A stretch of 35,496 nt of DNA from contig NZ_JAGTJJ010000089.1 in assembly GCF_028435365.1 (NCBI RefSeq), forward strand, positions 1 through 35,496, in the 5' to 3' direction. Every line of letters begins with the position of its first letter. Position 1 is the stretch's first letter. Made by a program: the position numbers and the translations under genes. Positions 23,973 through 32,677 of the stretch are shown here, piece after piece. This DNA comes from Polyangium jinanense (GTDB lineage: Bacteria > Myxococcota > Polyangia > Polyangiales > Polyangiaceae). Below the pieces are notes generated by a model. It did not search any database and was not told where the DNA came from. It worked only from the letters and a program-made list of their open reading frames with translations.

Positions 23973-25456
23973 TGCCGTTCCCTGTTTGCCGGGTCCTCGG
24001 AGGTTTTGGCGGCGGCAAGCGTGGGCTTGGATTCTGGCGCCGGCAGCTCGAACGTGAGGCCGAGGGCGATCACGTGGACGCCGCCTCGGTAGCGTCCGCC
24101 ATTGATGTAGACGGTGCGGCTCGGGTCATCGAGAGGCGGCGGACGGGAGCCGACTCCCTGCTCGATGCGCGCGTCCCCGGGCGCGACGGTCGTGTCCGGC
24201 TGGAAGATTTTCGAGTAGCCGAAGTTGAGCTGCAACGCTTGGTGCACGCGGACGCTGGCGCCGACGTGGAGGGCCGTTCGAGGCGCGAGAAAGTTCTCCA
24301 CCGACTGGTATCCGTGCGTGTTGCCGTTGCTCTCGTAGGAGACGCCCGCGCGGAGCCACAAGCGATCCGGCAAGACGATGGCGTCGCCGCCCGCGCGGAG
24401 GACGAACTGGTTCCTCCATCGTCGTTCGACGTACTTGACGTCCGGGAGCGCGCCGAGCGGCATTCCATCGACGCTCACGTCGATCGGGAGCGCCGCGTCG
24501 TCGGGGATGTCGACCGTCGTCTGCTGCGTCGCCGCGTGGCCCTGGTACGCCACGTCCACCTCGACGTCGAAGCGGGAGTGGGCGTAGCGAAGCGCAACGG
24601 CGGTCTCCCAGCCAAATGGCTGGTTCACCTTCACGCCGTCGACGCGCGTCGAGAAGCCACCGCCACTGAGGCCCGAGAGGAAAAGCGCAGCGTCGGCGTT
24701 CACGTCGGCCGTGTAGGTCGTGATCGAGGCGATGGAGAAGCCGTCGATCGGCTCGGCATCGACCGCGAAGACGACCTTCGGCACGAAGTAGTCGACCCCG
24801 GAGAGCGCGTTACGCGTGTCGAGCGTCGGCCCCGCCCCCGGCATGCCGGCCGTGTACGAGATGCTCTTGACCATCACGATCCCGGAGCCGAACGAGAGGC
24901 CCGCACGGATCCTTTCGTGCAGCGAGGCGCTGAACCCGACCGTCGGGAAGAGCGCCGAGTTGTCCGTGATGACGTTCGCGTGCCGCGACGGAGAGGCAAC
25001 GCGCTGCCCATCGACCTCGATCGTGCCATCGGTCGGGTCGCCGAACTCGAGCTTGGATGTCGCGGAAGGCGGCGGCAGGATGCCGAACGCGATCCCGAAC
25101 CGCTTACCGAGCGGGATCGAGACGCCGAGCTGCGGCACGATGAGCGGACCCGCCTCGTTGCAGACCGTCGGGTACGTCGTGCCGTCGAGGTCCTCGCGAT
25201 CGAAGCAGACCTCGGTGACGTGGAGCTGCGCGTCGAGCCCCATGTTCCAGCGTTTCGTGAGGTGCAGGCGGGCGGGGTTGTACCGCAGTGCGTCGAAGCC
25301 CGTCGCAGAGGCGCCCATCGCGCCACCGCGACCGACGGCGCGTGCGCCCGCGACGGTAGACTCGATGCCTCCGGCGTGACCAACCCGAGGGCTCGAAAGC
25401 GAGAGGAGCCCGTAAACCAGGCTCGTCCAAGAGAGGATACGGACAACTTCAGACAC
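23969..25456 (-). CDS. OmpP1/FadL/TodX-family outer-membrane channel
   Basis: A 495-residue outer-membrane beta-barrel for hydrophobic compounds. GTG 25456 follows GGAGG at a spacing of 7 and gives a signal peptide (LSWTSLVYGLLSLSSP, cleaved near GHA/GG). The family's N-terminal hatch region is present: GARAVGRGGAMGASATGFDALRYNPARL. The remaining sequence alternates amphipathic strands (FGIAFGILPPPSATSKLEFG; RIRAGLSFGSGIVMVKSISY) and ends in the barrel strand GVHVIALGLTFEL before a short charged tail. Length suits FadL (about 420-500). Which compound it moves is not readable. Confidence 0.9.
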   Translation of the reverse strand: MSEVVRILSWTSLVYGLLSLSSPRVGHAGGIESTVAGARAVGRGGAMGASATGFDALRYNPARLHLTKRWNMGLDAQLHVTEVCFDREDLDGTTYPTVCNEAGPLIVPQLGVSIPLGKRFGIAFGILPPPSATSKLEFGDPTDGTIEVDGQRVASPSRHANVITDNSALFPTVGFSASLHERIRAGLSFGSGIVMVKSISYTAGMPGAGPTLDTRNALSGVDYFVPKVVFAVDAEPIDGFSIASITTYTADVNADAALFLSGLSGGGFSTRVDGVKVNQPFGWETAVALRYAHSRFDVEVDVAYQGHAATQQTTVDIPDDAALPIDVSVDGMPLGALPDVKYVERRWRNQFVLRAGGDAIVLPDRLWLRAGVSYESNGNTHGYQSVENFLAPRTALHVGASVRVHQALQLNFGYSKIFQPDTTVAPGDARIEQGVGSRPPPLDDPSRTVYINGGRYRGGVHVIALGLTFELPAPESKPTLAAAKTSEDPANRERQ

Positions 25457-25903
25457 GACGGGGCCTCCGTGGGCAACGCGGGGCGGGGCCGGGCTTGCTC
25501 GACGGCGCAACGGCACCGCATCGGCCAGCGCTGGCACTGCCATCATTGAAAGCCAGTCCTAGCTCCCCGAGCTTGTTCCTATCGCTCTGAAGCAATGGCT
25601 CGTGTTCGACCTGCCATGGCTCTCTCGCGGACACACCTATTTGGCTTGACGTCCCGCCCACTCCGTACCTCCGGCCAAGACGTTACCAGACTTCGCCATG
25701 TTCGTCATTCGTGGGGCCGAGGGATCACGAGGAAACGAGTATCGGAGGCTTGTCGCTACATTCCCTCCTCGAGCCACGCCACCCGCGCACCGCACGCCTT
25801 CACGGCCGGAGCAGATAATGCCAGTGGCATTAAATACCAGCGCATCCGCGTAGACCTGCCCCGCGAGCACGACGAGCAGAGGGGGCGGCCCGCCACTTTC
25901 ACG
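25457..25903. other. Intergenic stretch upstream of FadL operon
   Basis: No gene recognised. It should contain the promoter of the minus-strand operon starting at 25456. Open frames here lack start signals and domains. Confidence 0.5.
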
Positions 25904-26040
25904 GAAGCGGGAGCGGGAGCGGCAACCGAGATCTGATTGTGTACCGCTGTTGAGGAAGGGGGGTAGGTCGAGCGCCGGATGGGCCATGGGCCTTGCAAGG
26001 TGTGGCGGGGGCCATGGCGGAGGGTGGCGAGCGTCGGGAT
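25904..26040 (-). repeat. Composite hexamer element, inverted, short tract
   Basis: Three hexamers (GGAAGC, GGGAGC, GGGAGC) are followed by GATCTGATTGTGTACCGC, TTGAGGAAGG and a further segment (GGATGGGCCA, AGGTGTGGCGG, ATGGCGGAGGGTGGC) that matches 32783-32883 for about 100 bases. This shows the left flank is at least 100 bp long. Confidence 0.85.
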
Positions 26041-26148
26041 GATCGATGAAGAGCTCGGCAATCGGCCCGCCTTTCGTTTGGCACGCCGCGCGCGATGGCG
26101 CCGCGCGTGGGTCCTTCGAACGCGCTTTCCGCATTGCATGGCGGCGGC

Positions 26149-26270
26149 CGGTACGAGCGGCATCGACCGGAGGACACGGTACTTTACCGGGTCGTGCAGC
26201 GCGTATTGGGACTCGTTTCGGGAGCGCGTGGAAGCGATTGGGAGTTTGCCGCGATTCGTCGTGCACGAAG
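26149..26270 (+). pseudogene. IS91-type transposase N-terminal remnant
   Basis: Frame one reads RYERHRPEDTVLYRVVQ; after a one-base shift near 26200 the next frame reads AYWDSFRERVEAIGSLPRF then VVHE. Joined, this matches the start of the zinc-binding N-terminal domain found in IS91-family (Y2) transposases (R-P-E-x-T-x-L-Y-x-V-V-Q then L-P-x-F-V-x-x-E). The zinc cysteines and all later domains are missing. A dead fragment of an insertion sequence; the family call rests on memory of the motif. Confidence 0.65.
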
Positions 26271-26340
26271 GCAAATGGGCGGGTTGGTTACCCTGAGCGC
26301 CGTGCTCGCACTCCGGCCTGAGGCGCTGACGGCGCAGGTG

Positions 26341-26355
26341 TCGGACACTGTCCGA
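26341..26355. promoter_or_regulatory. 15-bp palindrome upstream of RCC1 gene
   Basis: TCGGACACTGTCCGA is a perfect 7+1+7 palindrome 138 bases before the RCC1-gene start. It may be an operator, or a relic of the nearby insertion-sequence end. No second copy was seen in the window. Confidence 0.35.
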
Positions 26356-26492
26356 TTCGAGGGGTTGTATCGTGGCTCGCCCGCAGCGTAATGAAGGCAA
26401 CCGGCGCGCCGTCGTCGCACGCTTCTTTGCCCTCGCGACGAAACGCGCCGTTTGCGCATCCTCTCACCGTCTCTTTCCAAGAAGGAACTCAA

Positions 26493-28730
26493 GTGATCAA
26501 TCATCGATTCTATGTACCGCTGTGGCTCGGGCCGCTCGTTTTGCTTGCGGGCGCCTGTGGCGTCGATTCCTCGGGGATGGGCGCAGGAGGAGACGGGGGC
26601 GAGCAGGCCGCGAGTCCGGCGTCGGAGGAGACGGCCGAGGCGCGGGCAGCGTTGACGGCGGGAGCGGGCAGCCTGGGTGACTGCAACGGGAACCCGGCGC
26701 GCTGCGCGGTGGTGAGCCTTGCTGCCGGCGAGTCCCATACCGTGGCGCTGAAGTCGGACGGCACGGTCTGGACCTGGGGGTACAACAACTTCGGTCAGCT
26801 CGGGAACGGCACGACCGTCGATGGACACACGCCCGTGCAAGTGAACGGCCTCGCTGGAGTCACCGCGGTGGGGGCGGGCTACGGACACACCGTGGCGCTG
26901 AAGTCGGACGGCACGGTCTGGGCCTGGGGCCGGAACACCGAAGGCCAGCTCGGCGACAACTCCACCATCAATCGATCCACTCCTGGGCAGGTAAGCGGCC
27001 TCGGCGGTGTCGCTGCGGTGGCGGTGAACGGCTACCACACGGTCGCGCTGAAGTCGGACGGCACGGTCTGGACCTGGGGGCGAAACGATTACGGTCAGCT
27101 TGGCGACAACACCAACACGCCTCGAAGTACGCCTGCGCAGGTGGCCGGGCTGAGCGACATCACCGCGGTGGCGGCTGGCTTCGACCACACCGTGGCGCTG
27201 AAGTCGAGCGGGACGCTCAAGGCCTGGGGGCACAACCTGAACGGCCAGCTCGGGGACAACACCACCGTCGACCGACGCACACCCGTGACCGTGGCCGGGC
27301 TGAACAACGTCACCGCCATCACGGCGGGCATGTACACCACCCTGGCGCTGAAGTCGGACGGCACGGTCTGGGCCTGGGGGCGAAACAGCCACGGCCAGCT
27401 TGGCGACTCGACGTTCACCGAGCGACACCTTCCCACGAGCCTGTTCTTGTTCGGTGCTGCCATTGCGGTGGCGGGGGGCGGCGACCACAATCTGGCGCTG
27501 AGGTCGGACGGCACGGTCTGGGCCTGGGGCCGGAACAACGAAGGCCAGCTCGGCGACAACACCACCATCAATCGAAACACGCCTGGGCAGGTGACCGACC
27601 TCGGCGGAATCACCGCGGTGGCGGGAGGCCACAGTCAGACCGTGGCGCTGAAGTCGGACGGCACGGTCCGGGCCTGGGGGGACAACCTCCATGGGCAGCT
27701 CGGGGACGGTACCACCATCGAAAGCCACTTACCCGTGCAAGCGAGCGGACTGAGTCTCTTCTCGCTGTGCAGCGGCATGTCCGCGTGTGACGTGGGGACA
27801 GGGACTTGCGTCACCGCGCCGCTGCCGAACGGCTCGTCGTGCGACGATGGCAATGCCTGCACGCAGACGGATACGTGCCAGTCGGGGACGTGCACCGGGG
27901 CGAGCCCGGTGGTGTGCGCGGCTCCGGACCAGTGCCATACGGCGGGCACGTGCAACGCGGCGACGGGCGTGTGCTCCAGCGGCGCGCTCGAGCCAAACGG
28001 CTCATCGTGCGACGATGGCAATGCCTGCACGCAGACGGATACGTGCCAGTCGGGTACGTGCACCGGCGCGAACCCGGTGACCTGCGCGGCACCGGACCAA
28101 TGCCACGATGCGGGCATCTGCGATGTCGCGACGGGCCTATGCTCCACACCGGCAAAGGCCGATGGGGCGGGATGCGACGATGGCGACGCGTGCACGCAAA
28201 CGGACACGTGCCAGAATGGGATGTGTAGCGGTGGCAACGTGCTTGTCTGCCCGCCGGTGGGCGAGTGCGAAGTTGGGCTCTGCAACCCGGTCAATGGGGT
28301 GTGCTCACCGATCCATAAGCCGGACAATACGCCTTGTGCAGGCGGGGTTTGCCTCGCCGGCGTGTGCCAGATCGAGGGACCGACGTCGAGCTCGAGCTCG
28401 AGCGCGACCGGGACCGGCGGTGGCGGCGGTGGCGGCGGCAGCGCGACCGGGACCGGCGGTGGCGGCGGTGGCGGCGGCAGCGCGACCGGGACCGGCGGTG
28501 GCGGCGGTGGCGGCGGCAGCGCGACCGGGACCGGCGGGATGATGGCGACGAGCACGACCACGGGTGCAGGCGCAGGCGGTAGCGCCGGGGAAATCCCGTC
28601 GAGCGAGAGTGGCTGTGGCGCCTGCGTCGTCGGGGGCGGCTCGGCGAACGGAGCCCCCTGGATCGGTCTCGGGCTCTTGCTCGCGCTGCGGCGAAGGCGG
28701 CAGGGCGCTCGGGTAGGCGCGCGGCCGTGA
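26493..28730 (+). CDS. RCC1-repeat (seven-bladed) lipoprotein, MYXO-CTERM-like
   Basis: A 745-residue surface protein. GTG 26493 follows AAGGAA at a spacing of 5; the signal peptide ends L-A-G-A-C (Cys22). Seven RCC1 units of about 50 residues follow (each with [19 protein letters not shown] and N-x-x-G-Q-L-G motifs), so a complete propeller like that of RCC1. Next are three Cys-rich modules ([18 protein letters not shown] twice, [18 protein letters not shown]), a Ser/Gly linker made of 13-residue units, and a C-terminus S-G-C-G-A-C, helix [15 protein letters not shown]. The RCC1 and Cys modules repeat nearly identically at the DNA level. Dual N- and C-terminal anchoring signals are notable. 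Binding role inferred. Confidence 0.93.
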   Translation: MINHRFYVPLWLGPLVLLAGACGVDSSGMGAGGDGGEQAASPASEETAEARAALTAGAGSLGDCNGNPARCAVVSLAAGESHTVALKSDGTVWTWGYNNFGQLGNGTTVDGHTPVQVNGLAGVTAVGAGYGHTVALKSDGTVWAWGRNTEGQLGDNSTINRSTPGQVSGLGGVAAVAVNGYHTVALKSDGTVWTWGRNDYGQLGDNTNTPRSTPAQVAGLSDITAVAAGFDHTVALKSSGTLKAWGHNLNGQLGDNTTVDRRTPVTVAGLNNVTAITAGMYTTLALKSDGTVWAWGRNSHGQLGDSTFTERHLPTSLFLFGAAIAVAGGGDHNLALRSDGTVWAWGRNNEGQLGDNTTINRNTPGQVTDLGGITAVAGGHSQTVALKSDGTVRAWGDNLHGQLGDGTTIESHLPVQASGLSLFSLCSGMSACDVGTGTCVTAPLPNGSSCDDGNACTQTDTCQSGTCTGASPVVCAAPDQCHTAGTCNAATGVCSSGALEPNGSSCDDGNACTQTDTCQSGTCTGANPVTCAAPDQCHDAGICDVATGLCSTPAKADGAGCDDGDACTQTDTCQNGMCSGGNVLVCPPVGECEVGLCNPVNGVCSPIHKPDNTPCAGGVCLAGVCQIEGPTSSSSSSATGTGGGGGGGGSATGTGGGGGGGGSATGTGGGGGGGGSATGTGGMMATSTTTGAGAGGSAGEIPSSESGCGACVVGGGSANGAPWIGLGLLLALRRRRQGARVGARP
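28402..28537 (+). repeat. 39-bp tandem repeat in Gly-rich linker
   Basis: Three identical 39-bp units start at 28402, 28441 and 28480, with a partial fourth at 28519. Each encodes S-A-T-G-T-G and a Gly run. The identity suggests length variability of the stalk between propeller and membrane anchor. Confidence 0.92.
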
Positions 28731-29318
28731 GGTGAGCGCCCCTGCTTCGCGCACCTCGATACAGGGCACTTCGCGGCACCGTGGAAGCGGTCAGGCGAAT
28801 GCCCGCTCGGGCTATCTCATCCAGGTGGCGGGCACCGTGAAGCGCGGAAAGCCCGAGACGGCTGCGCGCGCCGAAGTCTTGAGGAAGCCTTTGCGTGAAT
28901 GGGAGAGCACGCGCGCGGCCAGGGAGAAGGCCGAGCAAGCGGGAGCTGCCCCAGCCAATGGAAGCGCTGGCGATTCCGCAGGAGCCGGGCCGACCGGCGT
29001 CTGATCGGTATTGGGACAGGGTCTCGATGCCCCCGAACGAGCCCCCGAGCTTTCCCCAAAGCAAACGGCGACCCCTCCCGGGGTCCTTTCCACCCAGCAA
29101 ATACGGCCCGGTCGTGGGTAATGCGCGCGCTCGTGCCTCTCCGCCAACCGACCCGAGTTGAGGTGGCATCTCGCGCGCTTCTGCCTGACATGCGCGCCGC
29201 TGCCCCCTGACTGCATTGTAGGGATGCGCAGATGTCGTGCGCCCGCTAGCTTCGGCCCATGATTGAACCGAGGAGCGCTGCGGCGTGCCCCGGCTCGATG
29301 CCGACGAGGAGGGGAGCC
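28731..29318. other. Intergenic stretch, no gene recognised
   Basis: No supported gene in these 588 bases. Minus-strand frames (for example 28817-29191) have no start signal, domain or signal peptide. It must contain the promoter for the gene at 29319. Confidence 0.5.
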
Positions 29319-30383
29319 ATGTCGAGACGGATGTGCTGGGTCGTGGCGTGCGCGGCGCTCGCGGGGTGCGTCGGCGGCGCGGAGGAAGCCCCGGTGGGCG
29401 AGGCGCGCGCAGCGCTGGGCCCGCCGAGCTGCGAAGACGCCGCGCGCTACGAGCTCCGGGACGTGGGCGGCGCGCAGTTCAACAACATCACGCTGGACCC
29501 GTCGATCCTGCCGCTCGCCGACGTGGGCAAGGTGCTGGCGAACGATCAGGTCCACATGCTGCGCGCCGCCGCCGAAAACGGCCTCCATGTGCTGAACAAG
29601 CACGTGCCTGCGTTCTTCATTTTCGACGACCAGGGCAACGTGTCGCAGATCCGGGCGGGAGGCTTCTACCAGTGCGCCACCCTGCTCGACTGCCAGGGTT
29701 ACATCTCGGAGGTGGTGGCGAATTACCGCCTCGACGGCGTGCTGTTCGTCGACCGGCCCGAGTTCAACCACAGCTTCCAGGGCCACGCCTACGAGGTGCT
29801 CGGCGGCGCGCAGTTCCGCCCGCTCACCGACGATTATGCCATCAAGATCACGCGCTGGCAGATCACCACGACGCAAACGCACGCGCTGCGCGCCAACCTG
29901 ACCGCGCGCTGGAACTCGCGCATGCGTGAAACCGCGTGCAGGCGCGGGACGCTGGCGCAGGCGCTGCTCCTGTGGAGCGACGCCGAGCAGGTGGTGGCCG
30001 AGGTGGTGATCGGCGTGAAGCGGAACGAGCCTCCGCCCTACTTCGAGGCCACGCTCGCGGGCCTCGCATCGGAGCCCGTGCTCGATCCCGACATGGACGC
30101 GCTACCGCTCGTACGCATCCCACCCGACGTCACCGACACCTACTTCGTGCTCACCTACTGGCCGGGCGCATTCGAGCCGTCCCTGTGGCTCAACTCGCCG
30201 TCCACCACGCCGGACGGCCCGCTCCCCGAGCCCTTCTGCGGCGACGGCTCGTGCAACACCACCGCTGCCAACGTCGAGAACGTGGCCACATGCCCCGCCG
30301 ACTGCTTGGCCACCTGCGGCAACGGGAGCTGCGACCCCGGCGAAAGTGCCGTCACCTGCGCCGTCGATTGCCTGCCGCAGTGA
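29319..30383 (+). CDS. Predicted lipoprotein with C-terminal Cys repeats
   Basis: A 354-residue exported lipoprotein. ATG 29319 follows GGAGGGG and opens a short signal peptide ending A-L-A-G-C (Cys17). Residues about 35-300 form one soluble domain that was not recognised (SILPLADVGKVLANDQ, FFIFDDQGNVSQIRAGGFYQ, YAIKITRWQITTTQTHALRA). The C-terminus has two copies of a small Cys repeat common in myxobacterial surface proteins, C-G-D-G-S-C..ENVATCPADC and CGNGSCDPGESAVTCAVDC. It lies 83 bases before the cupin lipoprotein gene in the same direction. Confidence 0.85.
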   Translation: MSRRMCWVVACAALAGCVGGAEEAPVGEARAALGPPSCEDAARYELRDVGGAQFNNITLDPSILPLADVGKVLANDQVHMLRAAAENGLHVLNKHVPAFFIFDDQGNVSQIRAGGFYQCATLLDCQGYISEVVANYRLDGVLFVDRPEFNHSFQGHAYEVLGGAQFRPLTDDYAIKITRWQITTTQTHALRANLTARWNSRMRETACRRGTLAQALLLWSDAEQVVAEVVIGVKRNEPPPYFEATLAGLASEPVLDPDMDALPLVRIPPDVTDTYFVLTYWPGAFEPSLWLNSPSTTPDGPLPEPFCGDGSCNTTAANVENVATCPADCLATCGNGSCDPGESAVTCAVDCLPQ

Positions 30384-30466
30384 CACAAGCCAGCGGTCTC
30401 GTTCTTCCAGAGCAACAGCCTCGCAGCCCTTTGCTTGGAGGCTCGACCCGAATTGAGGAGCACACC

Positions 30467-30971
30467 ATGTCCCTTCGTTTGCTTGTCGCCTGTCCGCTCG
30501 TCCTCTGGGGCTGCGATGCCAATCCCATCGCCGATCCCGCCCTCCACGATCCCCCAATCGCTGAAGTCGAGCAGGCGCAATCTGGTGCTGGCGTCGATTC
30601 CTATCGTATAGGGGCCCCCATGGACGACGCCGACTTCGTGGATGTCACCTCGCAGATCCCGGCGCTCGGAGGCACCGTGCTCGAGGGCGATCCGACGATC
30701 AAGATCCGGTTCGACGCTCCACCCGACGGCGTGACTGCGCACGGCGTGTTCGAGCAACTCGGCGCAGCGCGCCTCCGCATCGTCTTCCCCTTCGATGAGC
30801 ACATCCCAGGTGCTCCACGGCTTGCTCGAGATCACGGACAGCGACGGCAACGAGTTCTCTCTAAAACCGGGCGATGCATACTTCATCGCGCAGGGTTCGA
30901 TCGTCACCTGGGAGGTCCTCACGCCGGTCTTCCAGAAGTCGTTCTTCGACTACACCCATCCTGCGCACTGA
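30467..30971 (+). pseudogene. Cupin-domain lipoprotein, frameshifted
   Basis: ATG 30467, preceded by GAGGAG, opens a lipoprotein signal (L-W-G-C, Cys16). The frame reads the first half of a cupin of the EutQ/ureidoglycine-aminohydrolase type (TVLEGDPTIKIRFDAPPDG, LRIVFPFDEH). From about base 30800 the second half is in the next frame: QVLHGLLEITDSDGNEFSL, KPGDAYFIAQGSIVTWEV, QKSFFDYTHPAH, ending at TGA 30969-30971. Removing one base near 30803 restores a single protein of about 167 residues. Without that, the original frame runs on to 30994 with unrelated residues. Mutation or sequencing error cannot be told apart. Confidence 0.82.
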
Positions 30972-31041
30972 CTCCATGCAGAAGGGTCAGGTAGCCCGAG
31001 AGATTGAAAATGCGCGTACGGGTTTCAACAGGCCGCTACAG

Positions 31042-32295
31042 CTACAGGTATTCGTCTTCGAGAAGCGCTCTCGCTTGCCCGACCATGTCTTCGATGATCT
31101 GGGCGGCGGGCTTGATGTCGTTCACCAGGGGTGCGCTCTTCTCCCCTGCCGGCATGCACATTTCCTCGAAGTCGCCTGTCGTATCGGGCGTGGGAAGAAT
31201 CCCCGAGAACTTCGGCATGTCGTAGGGGACGCCGAAGAGGAGCGTCGTGCCGATGAGCGCCGGCGGCGGCGGCGGCACCGGAATCTCGTCCTCTCGGCCC
31301 GCCCACTCGTTGACGACACGGTTGCGGATCGTGCGGACGGGCGCGCCAGGCCACTCGGGTCCGAACATCGTGGTGATGACCGTATCTCCTTCTCCCGCGG
31401 CAACGATGCGTTGCTTGTACTCAGGGTGGCAGTAGGCTTCGACGGACGCCATCATGCGTGTCCCGACCCAGGCTCCCTCGGCGCCCAACTTGAGCGCCTT
31501 CTTCAGCGTCTTGCCATCCGCAATGCCACCTGCGGCGAGCACGATACGGGGTGCGACTGCCTCGACCACGGCCGGAAGGAGCACGTCGAGCGGGGTTACG
31601 GCCCCGCCGCCTGCGTCTTCCTGCGCGGCACCACGAACGTGGCCGCCTGCTTCCTTGCCTTGGGCGATGATGGCGTCGATGCCGACGTTCACTGCTTCCA
31701 GCGCGCCTGCCAGGGAGCCGACCTGCATCCAGACCTTGGCGCCAGCGGCATGCAGTTTGGCTACCCAGCTCGCAGGCGGCGTGTTCCAGAAGAAGACGAC
31801 GATCCTCACGCCCTCCTGGACACAAACGTCGATGTGTTCCTCCGTGACGGAAGGAACGGCTCCACCGAAGAGGCTCACATGGACGAGATCCACTCCGAAT
31901 GGGCGGTTCGTCAATGCTTTGACCTCTTGGATCCGTTGAGCGAGATGCGCCGGGCTCTCCGGAGAGCCGCCTAGAACACCCAGTGCGCCGGCGTTGGAAA
32001 TGGCGGCCACGAGGCTCGGCAGCGCGTGAAAAGCGATGCCGGCGCCCACGATGGGAAAGGTGATCCCGTATTCTTCGGTGAGCCTCGTGCAGAGGGAGCT
32101 CGAACCGTTGTTACACTTCTTCTGCTCCCCGTCTTTCAGCAGCTGGTCGTCCTCGCCGACCGGCTCCCCTTCGATGACGGCATTGGCGCAGCCGACGGTC
32201 AACGCGGCACCACCTAGGCCGAGCATCTGAAGAATGCGACGGCGACCGACGACGGACGAAGCGGACTCTGCGTGAGCGCCACCCAATGTTGTCAT
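31042..32295 (-). CDS. Exported nitronate monooxygenase-family flavoprotein
   Basis: A 417-residue protein of the nitronate monooxygenase (2-nitropropane dioxygenase) family, FMN TIM barrels that oxidise alkyl nitronates. ATG 32295 follows AGGGAGG at a spacing of 8. Motifs seen: GITFPIVGAGIAFHA (substrate/FMN side, about 77-91), AISNAGALGVLGG (98-110), AQGKEAGGH (211-219), VLAAGGIADGKTL (252-264) and GAEGAWVGTRMM. Unlike usual family members it starts with a twin-arginine-like signal VGRRRILQMLGLGGAAL and a lipobox T-V-G-C (Cys36), so it is predicted to be a Tat-exported lipoprotein. Fold assignment sure; substrate not. Confidence 0.93.
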   Translation of the reverse strand: MTTLGGAHAESASSVVGRRRILQMLGLGGAALTVGCANAVIEGEPVGEDDQLLKDGEQKKCNNGSSSLCTRLTEEYGITFPIVGAGIAFHALPSLVAAISNAGALGVLGGSPESPAHLAQRIQEVKALTNRPFGVDLVHVSLFGGAVPSVTEEHIDVCVQEGVRIVVFFWNTPPASWVAKLHAAGAKVWMQVGSLAGALEAVNVGIDAIIAQGKEAGGHVRGAAQEDAGGGAVTPLDVLLPAVVEAVAPRIVLAAGGIADGKTLKKALKLGAEGAWVGTRMMASVEAYCHPEYKQRIVAAGEGDTVITTMFGPEWPGAPVRTIRNRVVNEWAGREDEIPVPPPPPALIGTTLLFGVPYDMPKFSGILPTPDTTGDFEEMCMPAGEKSAPLVNDIKPAAQIIEDMVGQARALLEDEYL

Positions 32296-32677
32296 GTTTG
32301 TTCCCTCCCTACGATTCGTTAGCGACAGGGCAGCTTATCAGATTCGCCGAGACTCGGCATTCGGAGAGGATGGCGAATTGTTACTGCAATGCCTGGGGCG
32401 GAGATGGCACGCTCGAGCCCTGCCCGAGCACTCCCGACTGTCCTTGCAACCGAGCGAAGTCCTGAGACCCACGCATTCCGTTCGCGTAGCGAAGCAGCTT
32501 TTCGAGGGCTGGAAGTAGACCTTTTGCGGCGGCCAGGTGCACCCCAAGGTGGGACGTACGCTTGGGCCGTTCCCGCGTCACTGGAACCACCGCCAACGCC
32601 GCCCTGTCTGTCCAGGCCCACCACCCTGTCCAGCGGGTGCTGGAGGTACCCTTTTTTCCGGTGACTCGTCTCCCCAA
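32296..32677. other. Intergenic stretch, no gene recognised
   Basis: It holds the promoter region of the nitronate monooxygenase gene (start 32295). Open frames on both strands run into the hexamer element and lack start signals. Confidence 0.5.

Noticed and set aside
23972..25549. 525-codon plus-strand frame opposite the FadL gene
   Set aside because: Mirror of the real gene in a GC-rich genome; no ribosome-binding site or recognisable domain.
25979..26296. Plus-strand frame of 105 codons
   Set aside because: Only the part from about 26200 matches a transposase; the rest is repeat flank, so it is a remnant and not a gene.
26184..27728. 514-codon minus-strand frame opposite the RCC1 repeats
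   Set aside because: Its repeats ([16 protein letters not shown]) are simply the antisense of the RCC1 repeats.
28812..29882. Minus-strand frame of 356 codons
   Set aside because: Mostly antisense to the lipoprotein gene at 29319; no start signal or domain.
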